DNA from: Lysobacter sp. FW306-1B-D06B | GTDB lineage: Bacteria; Pseudomonadota; Gammaproteobacteria; Xanthomonadales; Xanthomonadaceae | Assembly: GCF_038446665.1 (NCBI RefSeq) | Contig: NZ_CP151802.1 | Span: 2,480,001-2,544,000, forward strand | Direction of reading: 5' to 3' | DNA: 64,000 nt | Shown: positions 28,194 to 36,947 of the stretch, one piece after another | How the letters are laid out: each line of letters begins with the position of its first letter | Numbering within the stretch: position 1 is the first letter of the stretch | Position numbers and translations under genes: made by a program | The notes under the pieces: model-generated | What the model was told of the DNA's origin: nothing | The model's database searches: none | The model's input: only the letters and a program-made list of their open reading frames with translations

Positions 28194-29591
28194 TCACACC
28201 CATCCCGTCGCATAGAACACTCCGATCACCACGAACACCGCCGTGGTCTTGATCAGCGTGATCGCGAAGATGTCCTTGTACGCCTGCCGGTGGGTGAGGC
28301 CGGTCACCGCGAGCAGCGTGATCACCGCGCCGTTGTGCGGAAGCGTGTCCATGCCGCCGGACGCCATCGCGGCCACGCGGTGCAGGACTTCCATCGGAAT
28401 GCCGGCCGCGTTCGCATTGGCGATGAAGGTTTCCGACATCGCCGCCAACGCGATGCTCATGCCGCCGGAAGCCGAACCCGTGATGCCCGCCAGCGCGGTC
28501 ACGGTGACGGCCTGGTTCACCAGCGGATCGGGAATGGCAGCCAGTGCGTTGGCCACCACGAGAAAGCCGGGCAGGGCGGCGATGACAGCGCCAAAACCAT
28601 ACTCCGATGCGGTGTTCATCGAGGCCAGCAGTGCGCCGCCGATGGCCGACCGGCTGCCTTCGACGAAGCTCGCCATCACCGGCTTCCACGCGAACGCGAG
28701 CACGGCCAGGATGCCCAGCAGCAGCGCGCCCTGCACGGCCCAGATCGCGGCGATCTTCGACACTTCCTGCACCACCGGCGCGGCGCCGCCGATGACGGCC
28801 GGATCGAAGCTGTGGCTCTCGCCGTAGAAGCGCGGGATCGCCGAAGTCAGCAGTTTGTTCGACACGCCCACCAGCACCAGCGGCGCGATCGCGATGAGCG
28901 GATGCGCGAGTTGCTGGCCGGTGAAGGGCGCGGGTTCGTTGACCAGGCCGGTGCCATAGCCTTCGCCGCGCGCGAGCGCGACGCGACGGCGCCAGTCCAG
29001 GTAGAACAGGCCGACGATGAGGATGAACACACCGCCCACCGTGCCCAGCACCGGCGCCGCCCAGGTGTTGGTGCCGAAGAACGTGGTCGGGATGATGTTC
29101 TGGATCTGCGGCGTGCCCGGCAGCGCGTCCATGGTGAAAGTGAAAGCACCCAGCGCGATGGTGCCGGGGATCAGGCGCTTGGGTATGTCGCTCTGGCGGA
29201 ACAACTCCGCTGCGAACGGGTACACCGCGAACACCACCACGAACAGCGACACGCCGCCGTAGGTCAGCAGCGCGCACACCACCACGATGGACAACATGGC
29301 CCGGCCGGCGCCGAACAGGCGCAACGTGGCGGCGACGATCGACTTGGAGAACCCCGACAGCTCGATCAGCTTGCCGAACACCGCGCCGAGCAGGAACACG
29401 GGGAAATACAGCTTCAGGAAGCCGACCATCTTGTCCATGAACAGGCCGGTGAACATCGGCGCGACCAGCGACGGATCGGTCAGCAGCACCGCGCCCAGCG
29501 CGGCCACCGGCGCGAACAGGATGACGCTGTAGCCGCGGTAGGCCACGAACATCAGGAAGCACAGCGCGGCCAGCACGATCAGAAATGCCAT
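28194..29591 (-). CDS. GntP family permease
   Basis: A 465-residue inner-membrane carrier with about twelve hydrophobic segments, of the gluconate:proton symporter (GntP) family. Typical stretches are LLTYGGVSLFVVVFAVYPFA, FTMDALPGTPQIQNIIPTTF and ASGGMSIALAAM. Family members carry gluconate, other sugar acids or 3-hydroxybutyrate. The substrate cannot be read directly; the 3-hydroxybutyrate oligomer hydrolase and PHA genes nearby make hydroxybutyrate a reasonable guess. GGGGAA precedes the ATG. Confidence 0.88.
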   Translation of the reverse strand: MAFLIVLAALCFLMFVAYRGYSVILFAPVAALGAVLLTDPSLVAPMFTGLFMDKMVGFLKLYFPVFLLGAVFGKLIELSGFSKSIVAATLRLFGAGRAMLSIVVVCALLTYGGVSLFVVVFAVYPFAAELFRQSDIPKRLIPGTIALGAFTFTMDALPGTPQIQNIIPTTFFGTNTWAAPVLGTVGGVFILIVGLFYLDWRRRVALARGEGYGTGLVNEPAPFTGQQLAHPLIAIAPLVLVGVSNKLLTSAIPRFYGESHSFDPAVIGGAAPVVQEVSKIAAIWAVQGALLLGILAVLAFAWKPVMASFVEGSRSAIGGALLASMNTASEYGFGAVIAALPGFLVVANALAAIPDPLVNQAVTVTALAGITGSASGGMSIALAAMSETFIANANAAGIPMEVLHRVAAMASGGMDTLPHNGAVITLLAVTGLTHRQAYKDIFAITLIKTTAVFVVIGVFYATGWV

Positions 29592-29637
29592 TGGGTTCCC
29601 CGAAGCCAGTGGAGTACTGCGGTCGTCGCTTCCGATC

Positions 29638-29719
29638 CGTCATCCCCGCGAACGCGGGGATCCAGTGCCTTCGCGCGACGTTCAAGTCGCTGGATTCCCG
29701 CGTTCGCGGGAATGACGGG
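29638..29719. repeat. Inverted pair of family-A palindromic repeats
   Basis: Elements 29638-29665 and 29690-29719 face each other, with ends CCGTCATCCCCGCG and CGCGGGAATGACGG. They take up part of the 336-base gap between the GntP gene and the TonB receptor. The rest of the gap holds a short partial element (29733-29760) and the -10 and upstream ORF described below. Confidence 0.78.
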
Positions 29720-29831
29720 CTTGGAGGCCCGCGGTCATCCCGGTGAGTGGGAAGACGGGGCCAGTCTCCGCAGCCCCGCCGATCGTTGGCATTGTCCGAA
29801 GGTACAGGAGCGGTCTTTGGACCTTGCGCTC

Positions 29832-29837
29832 TAGGCT
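29832..29837 (+). promoter_or_regulatory. -10-like TAGGCT before the upstream ORF of the TonB receptor
   Basis: TAGGCT followed by seven bases and an ATG at 29845, the layout of a leaderless transcript. No clear -35 is visible. Confidence 0.4.
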
Positions 29838-29844
29838 TGCCTCC

Positions 29845-29931
29845 ATGACGGGGAGGGCCGTCGTCCATTTCGTCCGCCGGCAACACACGGTGGACGTCCT
29901 TGAACGAGTTGGGGGAGGAGCGTCGAGATGA
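29845..29931 (+). CDS. Possible 28-residue leader peptide overlapping the TonB receptor start
   Basis: A short frame, MTGRAVVHFVRRQHTV and twelve more residues, begins seven bases after a TAGGCT -10-like hexamer. It ends with a TGA that overlaps the receptor ATG (ATGA, 29928-29931). Such an overlap is typical of translational coupling. The peptide itself resembles no family I know; the call rests on position only and the coding status is inferred. Confidence 0.35.
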   Translation: MTGRAVVHFVRRQHTVDVLERVGGGASR

Positions 29932-32174
29932 TCAAGCAAAAGAGCACCCGCACCGGATTGAGCATCGCCATCGGCATGGCCATCACTGCCGCGCTGCTGG
30001 CCCCGACCGTGCATGCGCAGGAAACCGTCGCCGCGCAGGGCGAGGAAGCCACCACGCTCGGCGGCGTCACCGTCACCGCGCGCAAGCGCGAGGAAACGCT
30101 GCAGGAAGTGCCGGTCGCCGTCACCGCGTTCACCGCCGACGCGCTGGACCAGCTCAACATCGAGGACCTCAGCGACCTCGACGCGCAGGTGCCCAACCTC
30201 ACCATCTACGCCGCGCGCGGCTCGTCCAGCACGATCACCGCCTACATCCGCGGCGTCGGCCAGTCCGATCCGCTGTGGGGCGTGGACCCGGGCGTGGGCA
30301 TCTACATGGACGATGTCTACATCGCCCGTCCGCAGGGCGCGCTGCTGGACGTGTTCGACGTGGAGCGCATCGAAGTGCTGCGCGGCCCGCAGGGCACGCT
30401 GTACGGCAAGAACACCATCGGCGGCGCGATCAAGTACATCTCGCGCGGCCTGAGCGTGGAGCCGGACGGCCAGGTGTCGGTGACGGTGGGCAACTACAAC
30501 CAGCTCGACGTGCGCGCCGCCGCCAGCGGTTCGGTGGGCGATGGCGCGCTGCGCGGCCGCCTGGCCGTGGCCAGCCTCAACCGCGACGGTTTCGGCGACA
30601 ACCTGTTCAGCGGCCAGGAAGTGAGCGACAAGGAAATCCTCGCCGCGCGCGGCCAGCTCGGCGCGTACGTGAACGAAAACCTCGACATCCAGTTCGCCTT
30701 CGACTGGATGGACGACCAGTCCGGCGTGCGCGGCGCAAAGATGCTCGCGCCCAACCGCTTCGCGCCGGGCATCGCGCCGCTGGATTCGCGCTACGACATC
30801 CGCAGCGGCATGCCCAACGTCAACGACACCGAGATGAAGGGCGCTTCGGCCACGGTGAACTGGCGCGTGAACGACGACTGGGCGGTGAAGTACATCCTCG
30901 CCAAGCGCGAGTCCGACACCGAGACCAACATCGACTTCGACACGCTGCCCAACAAGATCGCCGACGTGAAGGCGTTCTACAGCGACGAACAGGTCAGCAA
31001 CGAGTTGCAGGTGAACTACGACGGCGGCGGTCGCAGCCGCGGTGTCGTCGGCCTGTATTTCTTCGACGGCCAGGCCGGCGGGCAGGTCCTCAACAACTTC
31101 TTCAACGCGTCCTTCGGCGACACGCAGGGCACGATCTACACCGACCAGTGGGCGCTTTACGCGGACTGGACGTTCGACCTGACCGACAAGCTCAAGCTCG
31201 ACGTCGGCGCGCGCTACACCGACGAACGCAAGCATGCCGTCGTGCTCAACCGCTGCTACACCGATGCCACCTTCTCCACGCTGGCGGTGCGCTGCGCGGC
31301 CAACAACCCGACGCCGATCGCGGCCAACTTCGACAAGCGCATCGGCTTCGAGAACACCTCGCCGAAGGTCTCGCTGGACTACCAGATCACGCCGGACATC
31401 ATGATCTACGGCCTGGCCTCGCGCGGCTTCAAGTCGGGCGGCTACAACATCCGCGCGCAGGCCACGGCAGTGCCGCGTTCGGCCGAGCCGTTCGACGACG
31501 AGTCGGTCGACAGCTACGAGATCGGCAGCAAGATGGCCTTCCTCGACCAGACGCTGTTCCTCAACCTGGCCGCGTTCCACAACAAGTACGAAGACATCCA
31601 GCTGTCGGTGTTCACGTCTTACGACAGCAACGGCGACGGTGTGAACGACGCGTTCTTCGGCGACTTCACCAACGCCGGCTCCGGCACGGTGGAAGGCGTG
31701 GAAGTCGAATACCAGTGGCTGCCGACCAAGCACTGGCTGATCAGCGGCAACGTCGCCTGGCTGGACGCGAAGTACGACGAGTTCATCTACGCCGGTGTGA
31801 ACATCGCCGACGAGCAGGAGTTCACCAACGCGCCCGAGTTCTCCGGTGCGCTGAACGTGGAGTTCCGCACGCCGCTGTCGAACGGCGGGGACATCTCCGC
31901 GCGCGTGGGCTACAGCTACCAGGACGATGTAGTCGCCACGACGGAGATCGTCCGCACCGGCGCGCTGCCGATCACGCAGGACGGCTACGGGCTGATCAAC
32001 GCGGGCGTGATCTGGCGCCTGGACGACAACTGGTCGTTCTCGCTGCAGGGCACCAACCTGGCCGACAAGGAATACCGCACCACGGGCTACAACCTGAACG
32101 CCGCGCTGGGCGTGCTGACCGGGTTCTATGGTGCGCCGCGCCAGTACAGCCTGGCGGTGCGGTACGACTTCTGA
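29928..32174 (+). CDS. TonB-dependent outer-membrane receptor
   Basis: Outer-membrane active transporter of 748 residues. Signal peptide up to VHA-QE (about residue 31), a TonB box-like segment (TLGGVTVTA), plug domain about 50-175 (VPVAVTAFTADAL, RGPQGTLYGKNTIGGAI), then a 22-strand barrel ending in the terminal Phe of YDF. The subfamily is the generic Caulobacter/sphingomonad-type receptor, whose substrate is not predictable. A Shine-Dalgarno GGAGGAG is 12 bases upstream. It lies between the GntP permease and the CrbS-like kinase, which suggests uptake of an organic acid or oligomer. Confidence 0.93.
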   Translation: MIKQKSTRTGLSIAIGMAITAALLAPTVHAQETVAAQGEEATTLGGVTVTARKREETLQEVPVAVTAFTADALDQLNIEDLSDLDAQVPNLTIYAARGSSSTITAYIRGVGQSDPLWGVDPGVGIYMDDVYIARPQGALLDVFDVERIEVLRGPQGTLYGKNTIGGAIKYISRGLSVEPDGQVSVTVGNYNQLDVRAAASGSVGDGALRGRLAVASLNRDGFGDNLFSGQEVSDKEILAARGQLGAYVNENLDIQFAFDWMDDQSGVRGAKMLAPNRFAPGIAPLDSRYDIRSGMPNVNDTEMKGASATVNWRVNDDWAVKYILAKRESDTETNIDFDTLPNKIADVKAFYSDEQVSNELQVNYDGGGRSRGVVGLYFFDGQAGGQVLNNFFNASFGDTQGTIYTDQWALYADWTFDLTDKLKLDVGARYTDERKHAVVLNRCYTDATFSTLAVRCAANNPTPIAANFDKRIGFENTSPKVSLDYQITPDIMIYGLASRGFKSGGYNIRAQATAVPRSAEPFDDESVDSYEIGSKMAFLDQTLFLNLAAFHNKYEDIQLSVFTSYDSNGDGVNDAFFGDFTNAGSGTVEGVEVEYQWLPTKHWLISGNVAWLDAKYDEFIYAGVNIADEQEFTNAPEFSGALNVEFRTPLSNGGDISARVGYSYQDDVVATTEIVRTGALPITQDGYGLINAGVIWRLDDNWSFSLQGTNLADKEYRTTGYNLNAALGVLTGFYGAPRQYSLAVRYDF

Positions 32175-32208
32175 GTCGGACCGGCTCTTTCCTCCGCCAA
32201 CTGCTTTT

Positions 32209-32358
32209 CCCTTCTCCCTCCGGGAGAAGGTGCCCGAAGGCGGATGAGGGGAAACGAAGCGTCACGGTCTTTACCGTCAGTGCATTACTGCACTGCGGGT
32301 TGTCCCTTGACACTCCGTTGCCCCTCACCCCAACCCCTCTCCCGGTGGTAGAGGGGCT
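32209..32358. repeat. Pair of CTCTCCC/GGGAGAG palindromic repeats (family C)
   Basis: Element 32209-32252 (CTTCTCCCTCCGGGAGAAGG and a GCCCGAAGGCGGATGAGGGG tail) and an inverted partner 32319-32358 (CCCCTCACCCCAACCCCTCT and stem). The same family occurs at 38778-38956, 51108-51143 and 62582-62644. Located between the TonB receptor and the CrbS-like gene. Confidence 0.78.
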
Positions 32359-32409
32359 CCAGATCTTCTGAGAGGGCGGGCGAAGAAATCGAATGCGCGC
32401 CGCTTTCGC

Positions 32410-32415
32410 TATCCT
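32410..32415 (+). promoter_or_regulatory. -10-like TATCCT before the CrbS-like gene
   Basis: TATCCT, six bases, then ATG at 32422: leaderless-type spacing. The ATG opens an eight-codon frame, not the main gene. Confidence 0.4.
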
Positions 32416-32421
32416 GCAGCC

Positions 32422-32448
32422 ATGAGCCGAACCGCGTGCCCATGCTGA
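32422..32448 (+). CDS. Possible eight-residue leader peptide (MSRTACPC) overlapping the CrbS-like start
   Basis: The frame opens six bases after TATCCT and ends with TGA at 32446-32448, inside the first codons of the kinase gene (GTG 32436, ATG 32442). Ribosomes ending here could re-initiate at the kinase start. No ribosome-binding site is visible for the kinase itself, which supports coupling, but coding status is inferred. Confidence 0.3.
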   Translation: MSRTACPC

Positions 32449-35400
32449 GCTTCACCACCGTCGCCCTCGCCAGCCTGGCGTGGCTGGCGCTGATGTTCGG
32501 CACGGCGTTGTACGCCGAGCGCCGGCCGACCGTGCTGGCGCGGCAATGGCGCCATGTGTATGCGCTCTCGCTGGCGGTGCACTGCACCTCGTGGACCTTC
32601 TACGGCACCGTGACGCAGGCCGCGCGCTACGGCTGGCCGCTGCCGCCGACCTTCCTGGGCGCGATCCTGCTGTACGGACTGGCGATCGCCTTCATGGTGA
32701 AGCTCGTGCGCCTGTCGCGCGAGACGAATGCGACCTCGCTCGCCGACCTCATCGCCACGCGCCTGGGCAAGGACGCGTGGCTGGCGGCGACGGTGACGCT
32801 GATCGCCGCGCTGGGCCTGATCCCGTACATCGCGCTGCAACTGAAAGCCGTGGCGATGAGTTTCGCCATGCTCACCACGCGCACCGCCGAGGGCGCCGCC
32901 GCGCCGGCGTGGCAGGACAGCGCGCTGTACGTCGCGCTGGCGATGGCGTTGTTCGCGATGCTGTTCGGCACGCGCCGCGCGAGCGCTGCCGAGCACAACC
33001 GCGGCCTGGTGCTGGCGATGGCGTTCGAATCGGTGTTCAAGCTCGCCGCGATGCTGGCGCTGGGCGCGTTCGTCTGGTTCGGCCTGGGCGAGCTGCCGCA
33101 GGGCGCGACCGCACCGCCGCCGCCGCGCGCGGCCGATGGCTTCGCACCGCTGGTGCTGCTGGGCGCGCTGGCGATGTTCATCCTGCCGCACCAGTTCCAC
33201 GTCGGCGTGGTCGAGTGCCGCGACGAGCGCGACGTGCGCACCGCGCGTTGGCAGTTTCCGCTGTACCTGGTGCTGATCGCGCTGCCGGTGCTGCCGCTGG
33301 CGACGGCGGGGCAGGCTCTGCTGGCCGGGACCGGCGTGCCGTCGGACCTGTACGTGCTGGCACTGCCGCTGTCGCAGGGGCAGGAAGGCCTGGCGCTGTT
33401 CGCCTTCCTCGGCGGCCTCAGCGCGGCGACCGGCATGGTGGTGGTGAGCACGCTCACGCTCAGCCTGATGATCGGCAACCACTGGTTCGCGCCCGGCCTG
33501 CTGCGCGGTGCGTGGTCGCGCAACGACGGCAGCGATCTGCGCGGAAGCGTGATCGCGCTGCGTCGCTGCGGCATCGTCGCGATCATGCTGCTGGCGTGGG
33601 CGTACAGCCGCCTGCTCGCGGGCAGCGACGCGCTGGCCGACGTGGGCGCGGTGTCGTTCTCGGCGCTGGCGACGCTGGCGCCGGTGCTGTGCTTCGCGGT
33701 GTGGCGACCGCAGACGCCGGCGCGCGCGGCGGTGATCGGGATCGTGGCCGGCTTCGCGGCATGGGCGTGGGTGCTGTTGCTGCCGATGACCTTCGAAGCG
33801 CGCGGCACGCCGCCGGCGTGGATCGACGCCGGGCCGTTCGGCATGGGCTGGCTCGCGCCCGACGGCCTGTTCGGGCTGACGGGCTGGAGCCGCCTGGGGC
33901 GCGCGGTCGGCGCGAGCCTGTTCGTCGGCACGCTGGCGACGGTGGTCGCGGCGTTGTGGCGGCGCGAGGCGCCGCGTCGCGCGCATCGCGGCCTGGACGT
34001 GCGCACGTTGCGCGACGCCGGCCTGCGCTTCCTGCCGCGCGAGCGCGTGGCGCAGCTGCTGGAAGACGGCCCGGGCGAGGGCCCGGTGCCGGCGCCCATC
34101 GAAGCGCGCATCGAGCGCGAACTGGCTGCGGTGTTGGGTTCGGCGTCGGCGCGTGTGCTGCTCGACGCGGCGCGACGCGCCACCGGGCACGACCTGGACA
34201 CGGTCGCGGCGATCGTCGGCGAAGCCTCGGCCGACCTGCGCTTCAACCAGCGCGTGCTCGAAGCCGCATTGCAGAACATGAGCCAGGGCATCAGCGTGGT
34301 TGATGCCGACCTGCGCCTGGTCGCGTGGAATCGCCGCTACGCCGAGCTGTTCGATTTCCCGCCGGAGCTGCTGCAGGTGGGGCGCCCGATCGCCGAACTC
34401 TCGCGCTGGGCATTGCAGCGCCTGCCCGCACGCGCCTGGAGCGAACGCGAGCTGGAACGCGCACTGGAACGCCGCCTGGCCTTCATGCGCGCCGGCACGC
34501 TGCACCTGTCCGAGCGCGTGCTGCCCGACGGCAGCATCGTCGAGATCCGCGGCAACCCGATGCCGGGCGGTGGCTTCGTCGCCACCTTCACCGACGTCAC
34601 CGCGTTCCGCCGCGCCGAGGCCGGTCTGATCATGGCGAACGAGACGCTGGAGCAGCGCGTCGTGGAGCGCACCGCGGATCTGGAAGTCGCCAAGCGCGAG
34701 GCCGAACGTGCGAACGAAGCCAAGAGCCGCTTCCTCGCCGCCATCGGCCACGACCTGATGCAGCCGCTGCACGCCGCGCAGTTGTTCGCCGATGCGCTGG
34801 GCCAGCAGGTGCACGACGCGCGCCAGCGCGAAACCGTGGCGCAGATTGGCGGCGCGCTGGATTCCACCAACGACCTGCTGACCGGCCTGCTCGACATGTC
34901 GCGACTGGAAGCCGGCGGCCTGGTGCCGCAGCCGCGCGCCTTCCCGCTGGCCGACGTGCTGGAGCCGCTGGCTTCGGAGTTCCGCGCGATCTCCGCTGCG
35001 CGTGGGTTGGCGTTCCGCTTTGTCGGCACGCGCGGCTGGACGCACAGCGATCCGCAGCTGCTGCGCCGCGTGCTGCAGAACTTCCTCGCCAACGCCGTGC
35101 GTTACACGCCGCGCGGCAGTGTGCTGCTGGGCGTGCGCCGTGACGGCGACGGGTTGCGCATCGAAGTGCACGACACCGGGCCCGGCATCGCCGACGACCA
35201 GCGGGCGGCGATCTTCGAGGAATTCCGTCGCGGCGAAGACGCGCCGGGGCAGGGATTGGGGCTGGGCCTGTCGATCGCCGAGCGCATCGCGCAACTGCTC
35301 GACGCACCGCTGTCGCTGCGCAGCCGGATCGGCGCGGGCACGGTGTTCGCGGTGCGCGTCGCGCAGGCAGCGCGTCCAGCCGCCGCGTCGCACGCCGTGG

Positions 35401-35795
35401 CGATGCGCGAAGACGGGCCGCTGCGCGTGCTGCTGGTCGACAACGATCCGTTGGCGATGGACGCGCTGGCGACCGTGCTGCAACGCTGGGGCTATGACGT
35501 GGTCACCGCGCTCGACGGCGTGGAAGCGGAGGCCGCGCTGCATCGCGCGCCGGCTGCGTTGTGGCTGTTCGACTACCACCTCGACGACGGCGATACCGGC
35601 GTACTGCTGACGCAGCGGTTGGCGTCGCAGTTCGGCGCGCGTCCGACGCTGATCCTCAGCGCCGATCGTGGCGAGGACGTGCGCCGCGCCGTGCATGAAG
35701 CGGGGTTGTCGCTGCTCGCCAAACCTGTGAAACCGCTGGCGTTGAAGTCGGTGCTCGACCGTGCGCTGGTGGCGCGGGAGCTCGAGTTGTCCTGA
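32436..35795 (+). CDS. crbS: CrbS-like hybrid sensor kinase with sodium:solute symporter-type membrane domain
   Basis: A 1119-residue sensor. About 12-13 transmembrane helices of SSS/PutP type (1-500) are followed by a PAS domain (about 610-730, MSQGISVVDADLRLVAWNRR), a histidine kinase with the unusual H-box GHDLMQPLHA (His772 counted from GTG), the HATPase domain (NFLANAVRY, DTGPGI, GLGLGLSIA) and a C-terminal receiver with Asp1046 in LFDYHLDDGDTG. In Vibrio and Pseudomonas, CrbS with CrbR senses acetate-related state and turns on acetyl-CoA synthetase. A LuxR-type regulator lies just downstream. Start may be GTG 32436 or ATG 32442. Confidence 0.87.
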   Translation: MPMLSFTTVALASLAWLALMFGTALYAERRPTVLARQWRHVYALSLAVHCTSWTFYGTVTQAARYGWPLPPTFLGAILLYGLAIAFMVKLVRLSRETNATSLADLIATRLGKDAWLAATVTLIAALGLIPYIALQLKAVAMSFAMLTTRTAEGAAAPAWQDSALYVALAMALFAMLFGTRRASAAEHNRGLVLAMAFESVFKLAAMLALGAFVWFGLGELPQGATAPPPPRAADGFAPLVLLGALAMFILPHQFHVGVVECRDERDVRTARWQFPLYLVLIALPVLPLATAGQALLAGTGVPSDLYVLALPLSQGQEGLALFAFLGGLSAATGMVVVSTLTLSLMIGNHWFAPGLLRGAWSRNDGSDLRGSVIALRRCGIVAIMLLAWAYSRLLAGSDALADVGAVSFSALATLAPVLCFAVWRPQTPARAAVIGIVAGFAAWAWVLLLPMTFEARGTPPAWIDAGPFGMGWLAPDGLFGLTGWSRLGRAVGASLFVGTLATVVAALWRREAPRRAHRGLDVRTLRDAGLRFLPRERVAQLLEDGPGEGPVPAPIEARIERELAAVLGSASARVLLDAARRATGHDLDTVAAIVGEASADLRFNQRVLEAALQNMSQGISVVDADLRLVAWNRRYAELFDFPPELLQVGRPIAELSRWALQRLPARAWSERELERALERRLAFMRAGTLHLSERVLPDGSIVEIRGNPMPGGGFVATFTDVTAFRRAEAGLIMANETLEQRVVERTADLEVAKREAERANEAKSRFLAAIGHDLMQPLHAAQLFADALGQQVHDARQRETVAQIGGALDSTNDLLTGLLDMSRLEAGGLVPQPRAFPLADVLEPLASEFRAISAARGLAFRFVGTRGWTHSDPQLLRRVLQNFLANAVRYTPRGSVLLGVRRDGDGLRIEVHDTGPGIADDQRAAIFEEFRRGEDAPGQGLGLGLSIAERIAQLLDAPLSLRSRIGAGTVFAVRVAQAARPAAASHAVAMREDGPLRVLLVDNDPLAMDALATVLQRWGYDVVTALDGVEAEAALHRAPAALWLFDYHLDDGDTGVLLTQRLASQFGARPTLILSADRGEDVRRAVHEAGLSLLAKPVKPLALKSVLDRALVARELELS

Positions 35796-35802
35796 CGCAT
35801 TC

Positions 35803-35886
35803 GTAGCCCGGGTAAGCGCAGCGCACCCGGGTTTCCAGATCGGCTCACGGGTCGAAACCCGGGTGCGCTGCGCTTACCCGGGCTAC
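35803..35886. repeat. Perfect 33-bp inverted repeat of family B
   Basis: GTAGCCCGGGTAAGCGCAGC (35803 on) to 35835 is perfectly complementary to 35854-35886, with an 18-base centre. Transcribed, it would form a very stable hairpin just after the CrbS-like stop. It is flanked on both sides by similar copies of the gene's last 33 bases (see the next entry). Confidence 0.88.
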
Positions 35887-35919
35887 GTGCTGGCGGCGCG
35901 GGAGTTGGAGTTGTCGTGA
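35887..35919 (+). pseudogene. Second copy of the 3' end of the CrbS-like gene
   Basis: These 33 bases match 35763-35795, the last eleven codons of the preceding gene including its stop, at 28 positions. They encode VLAARELELS and stop, against ALVARELELS and stop in the gene. The family-B repeat lies between the two copies, so this looks like a duplicated gene tail left by the event that brought in the repeat. Confidence 0.6.
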
Positions 35920-35961
35920 GGCGGGGCGTCCCTCAACGTCTCGAACCGACATTCTCGCAAT

Positions 35962-36170
35962 CCGTCATCCCGGCGAAGGCCGGGACCCAGGCCGTCACGC
36001 GTGAAGACTTCCATTCCGTCATCCCAGCGAAAGCTGGGATCCATGTTGCTCTTGCCTGTCCATCTGCTTACCCGGCCTCGAACAGCCAAATGGATTCCAG
36101 CTTTCGCTGGAATGACGAGATGGAGCGGATGACGTGACAGCCTGGGTCCCGGCCTTCGCCGGGATGACGG
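35962..36170. repeat. Nested double inverted family-A repeats
   Basis: Four family-A elements are arranged as one pair inside another. The outer pair is 35962-36000 and 36133-36170, sharing a GGCCGGGACCCAGGC core. The inner pair is 36015-36044 and 36089-36119, with an AGCGAAAGCTGG core. Each outer element resembles its partner more than the inner ones. Together with the family-B pair this fills the 403-base gap 35796-36198; no gene is seen there. Confidence 0.82.
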
Positions 36171-36198
36171 CGATAGAGGGGCTGCAACGGACTGAAAA

Positions 36199-36864
36199 TC
36201 AGGACGCCAACTGCCGCGCCGGATCAGCCAGTTCCAGTTCGCGCAGCACGACACTGGCCTGCGTGCGGTTGCGCACGCCCAGACGTTCGAAGATCGCCGA
36301 CAGGTGCGCCTTCACCGTGCGTTCTTGCACGTCCAGGCGGTCGGCGATCTGCTTGTTGAGCAGGCCCTGCGCCACCAGCGTGAGCACGCGGAACTGTTGC
36401 GGCGACAGGCTCGCCAGGCGCGCGGCGAGGTCGGCGTCGCCGCTGTCGCTCTGCATGCGCGCCACCGCCGCACGCAGCGACGCGGGCAGCCATTGCTCGC
36501 AGGCGAGCACGGCGCGGATGGCGTCGCGCAGTTCGTCCAGGCCGGCGCTCTTGGGCAAGTAGCCGGCGGCGCCGTGGTCGAGCGCACGACGCACCACGCG
36601 CGGGTCGTCGTTGGCCGACACCACCACCACCGCCACGCCGGGGTACTGCGCGCGGATCGCCGCCAGCCCGGCCAGGCCGTGATTGCCCGGCATGTGCAGG
36701 TCGAGCAGGACCAGGTCGATGCCGCCGTCGGCCTCCAGCGCGGCGAGCACCGCATCGAGGCTGCCGGCTTCCTGGATCTCCGCCTCCGCCACGGCCTCCA
36801 TCGCCGCCTGCCGCAGCGCGGCGCGGAACAGCGGGTGGTCGTCGGCGATCAGCAGGGTCGGCAT
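36199..36864 (-). CDS. crbR: CrbR-like LuxR-family response regulator
   Basis: A 221-residue regulator: receiver domain with ADDHP at the N-terminus and phospho-acceptor Asp55 (LVLLDLHMPGNHG), and a C-terminal LuxR helix-turn-helix (about 150-215, LSPQQFRVLTLVAQGLLNKQ, then RTVKAHLSAIFERLGV). It lies next to the CrbS-like kinase, in the opposite orientation, and is the likely partner. In other genera CrbR activates acetyl-CoA synthetase (acs), which is not in this window. The ATG is six bases after a TAGGCT element, suggesting a leaderless mRNA. Confidence 0.85.
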   Translation of the reverse strand: MPTLLIADDHPLFRAALRQAAMEAVAEAEIQEAGSLDAVLAALEADGGIDLVLLDLHMPGNHGLAGLAAIRAQYPGVAVVVVSANDDPRVVRRALDHGAAGYLPKSAGLDELRDAIRAVLACEQWLPASLRAAVARMQSDSGDADLAARLASLSPQQFRVLTLVAQGLLNKQIADRLDVQERTVKAHLSAIFERLGVRNRTQASVVLRELELADPARQLAS

Positions 36865-36870
36865 GGCACC

Positions 36871-36876
36871 AGCCTA
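36871..36876 (-). promoter_or_regulatory. -10-like TAGGCT six bases before the crbR start
   Basis: On the minus strand CTTGCTAGGCT is followed by GGTGCC and then the ATG. It is an extended -10 (TGC-TAGGCT) with the transcription start predicted at the ATG itself. The same 11 bases occur facing right at 36943-36953. Confidence 0.5.
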
Positions 36877-36947
36877 GCAAGCGTGCGCGCATCCGGGGCG
36901 GCGCCGTGCTGGTACGAAAGTACGATGGGCGTGGCGCAGGGCCTTGC

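Noticed and set aside
32409..35696. Very long open frame on the minus strand opposite the CrbS-like gene
   Set aside because: It mirrors the real gene; the product is a low-complexity string rich in Arg, Gln and His with no domain, as expected of GC-rich antisense frames.
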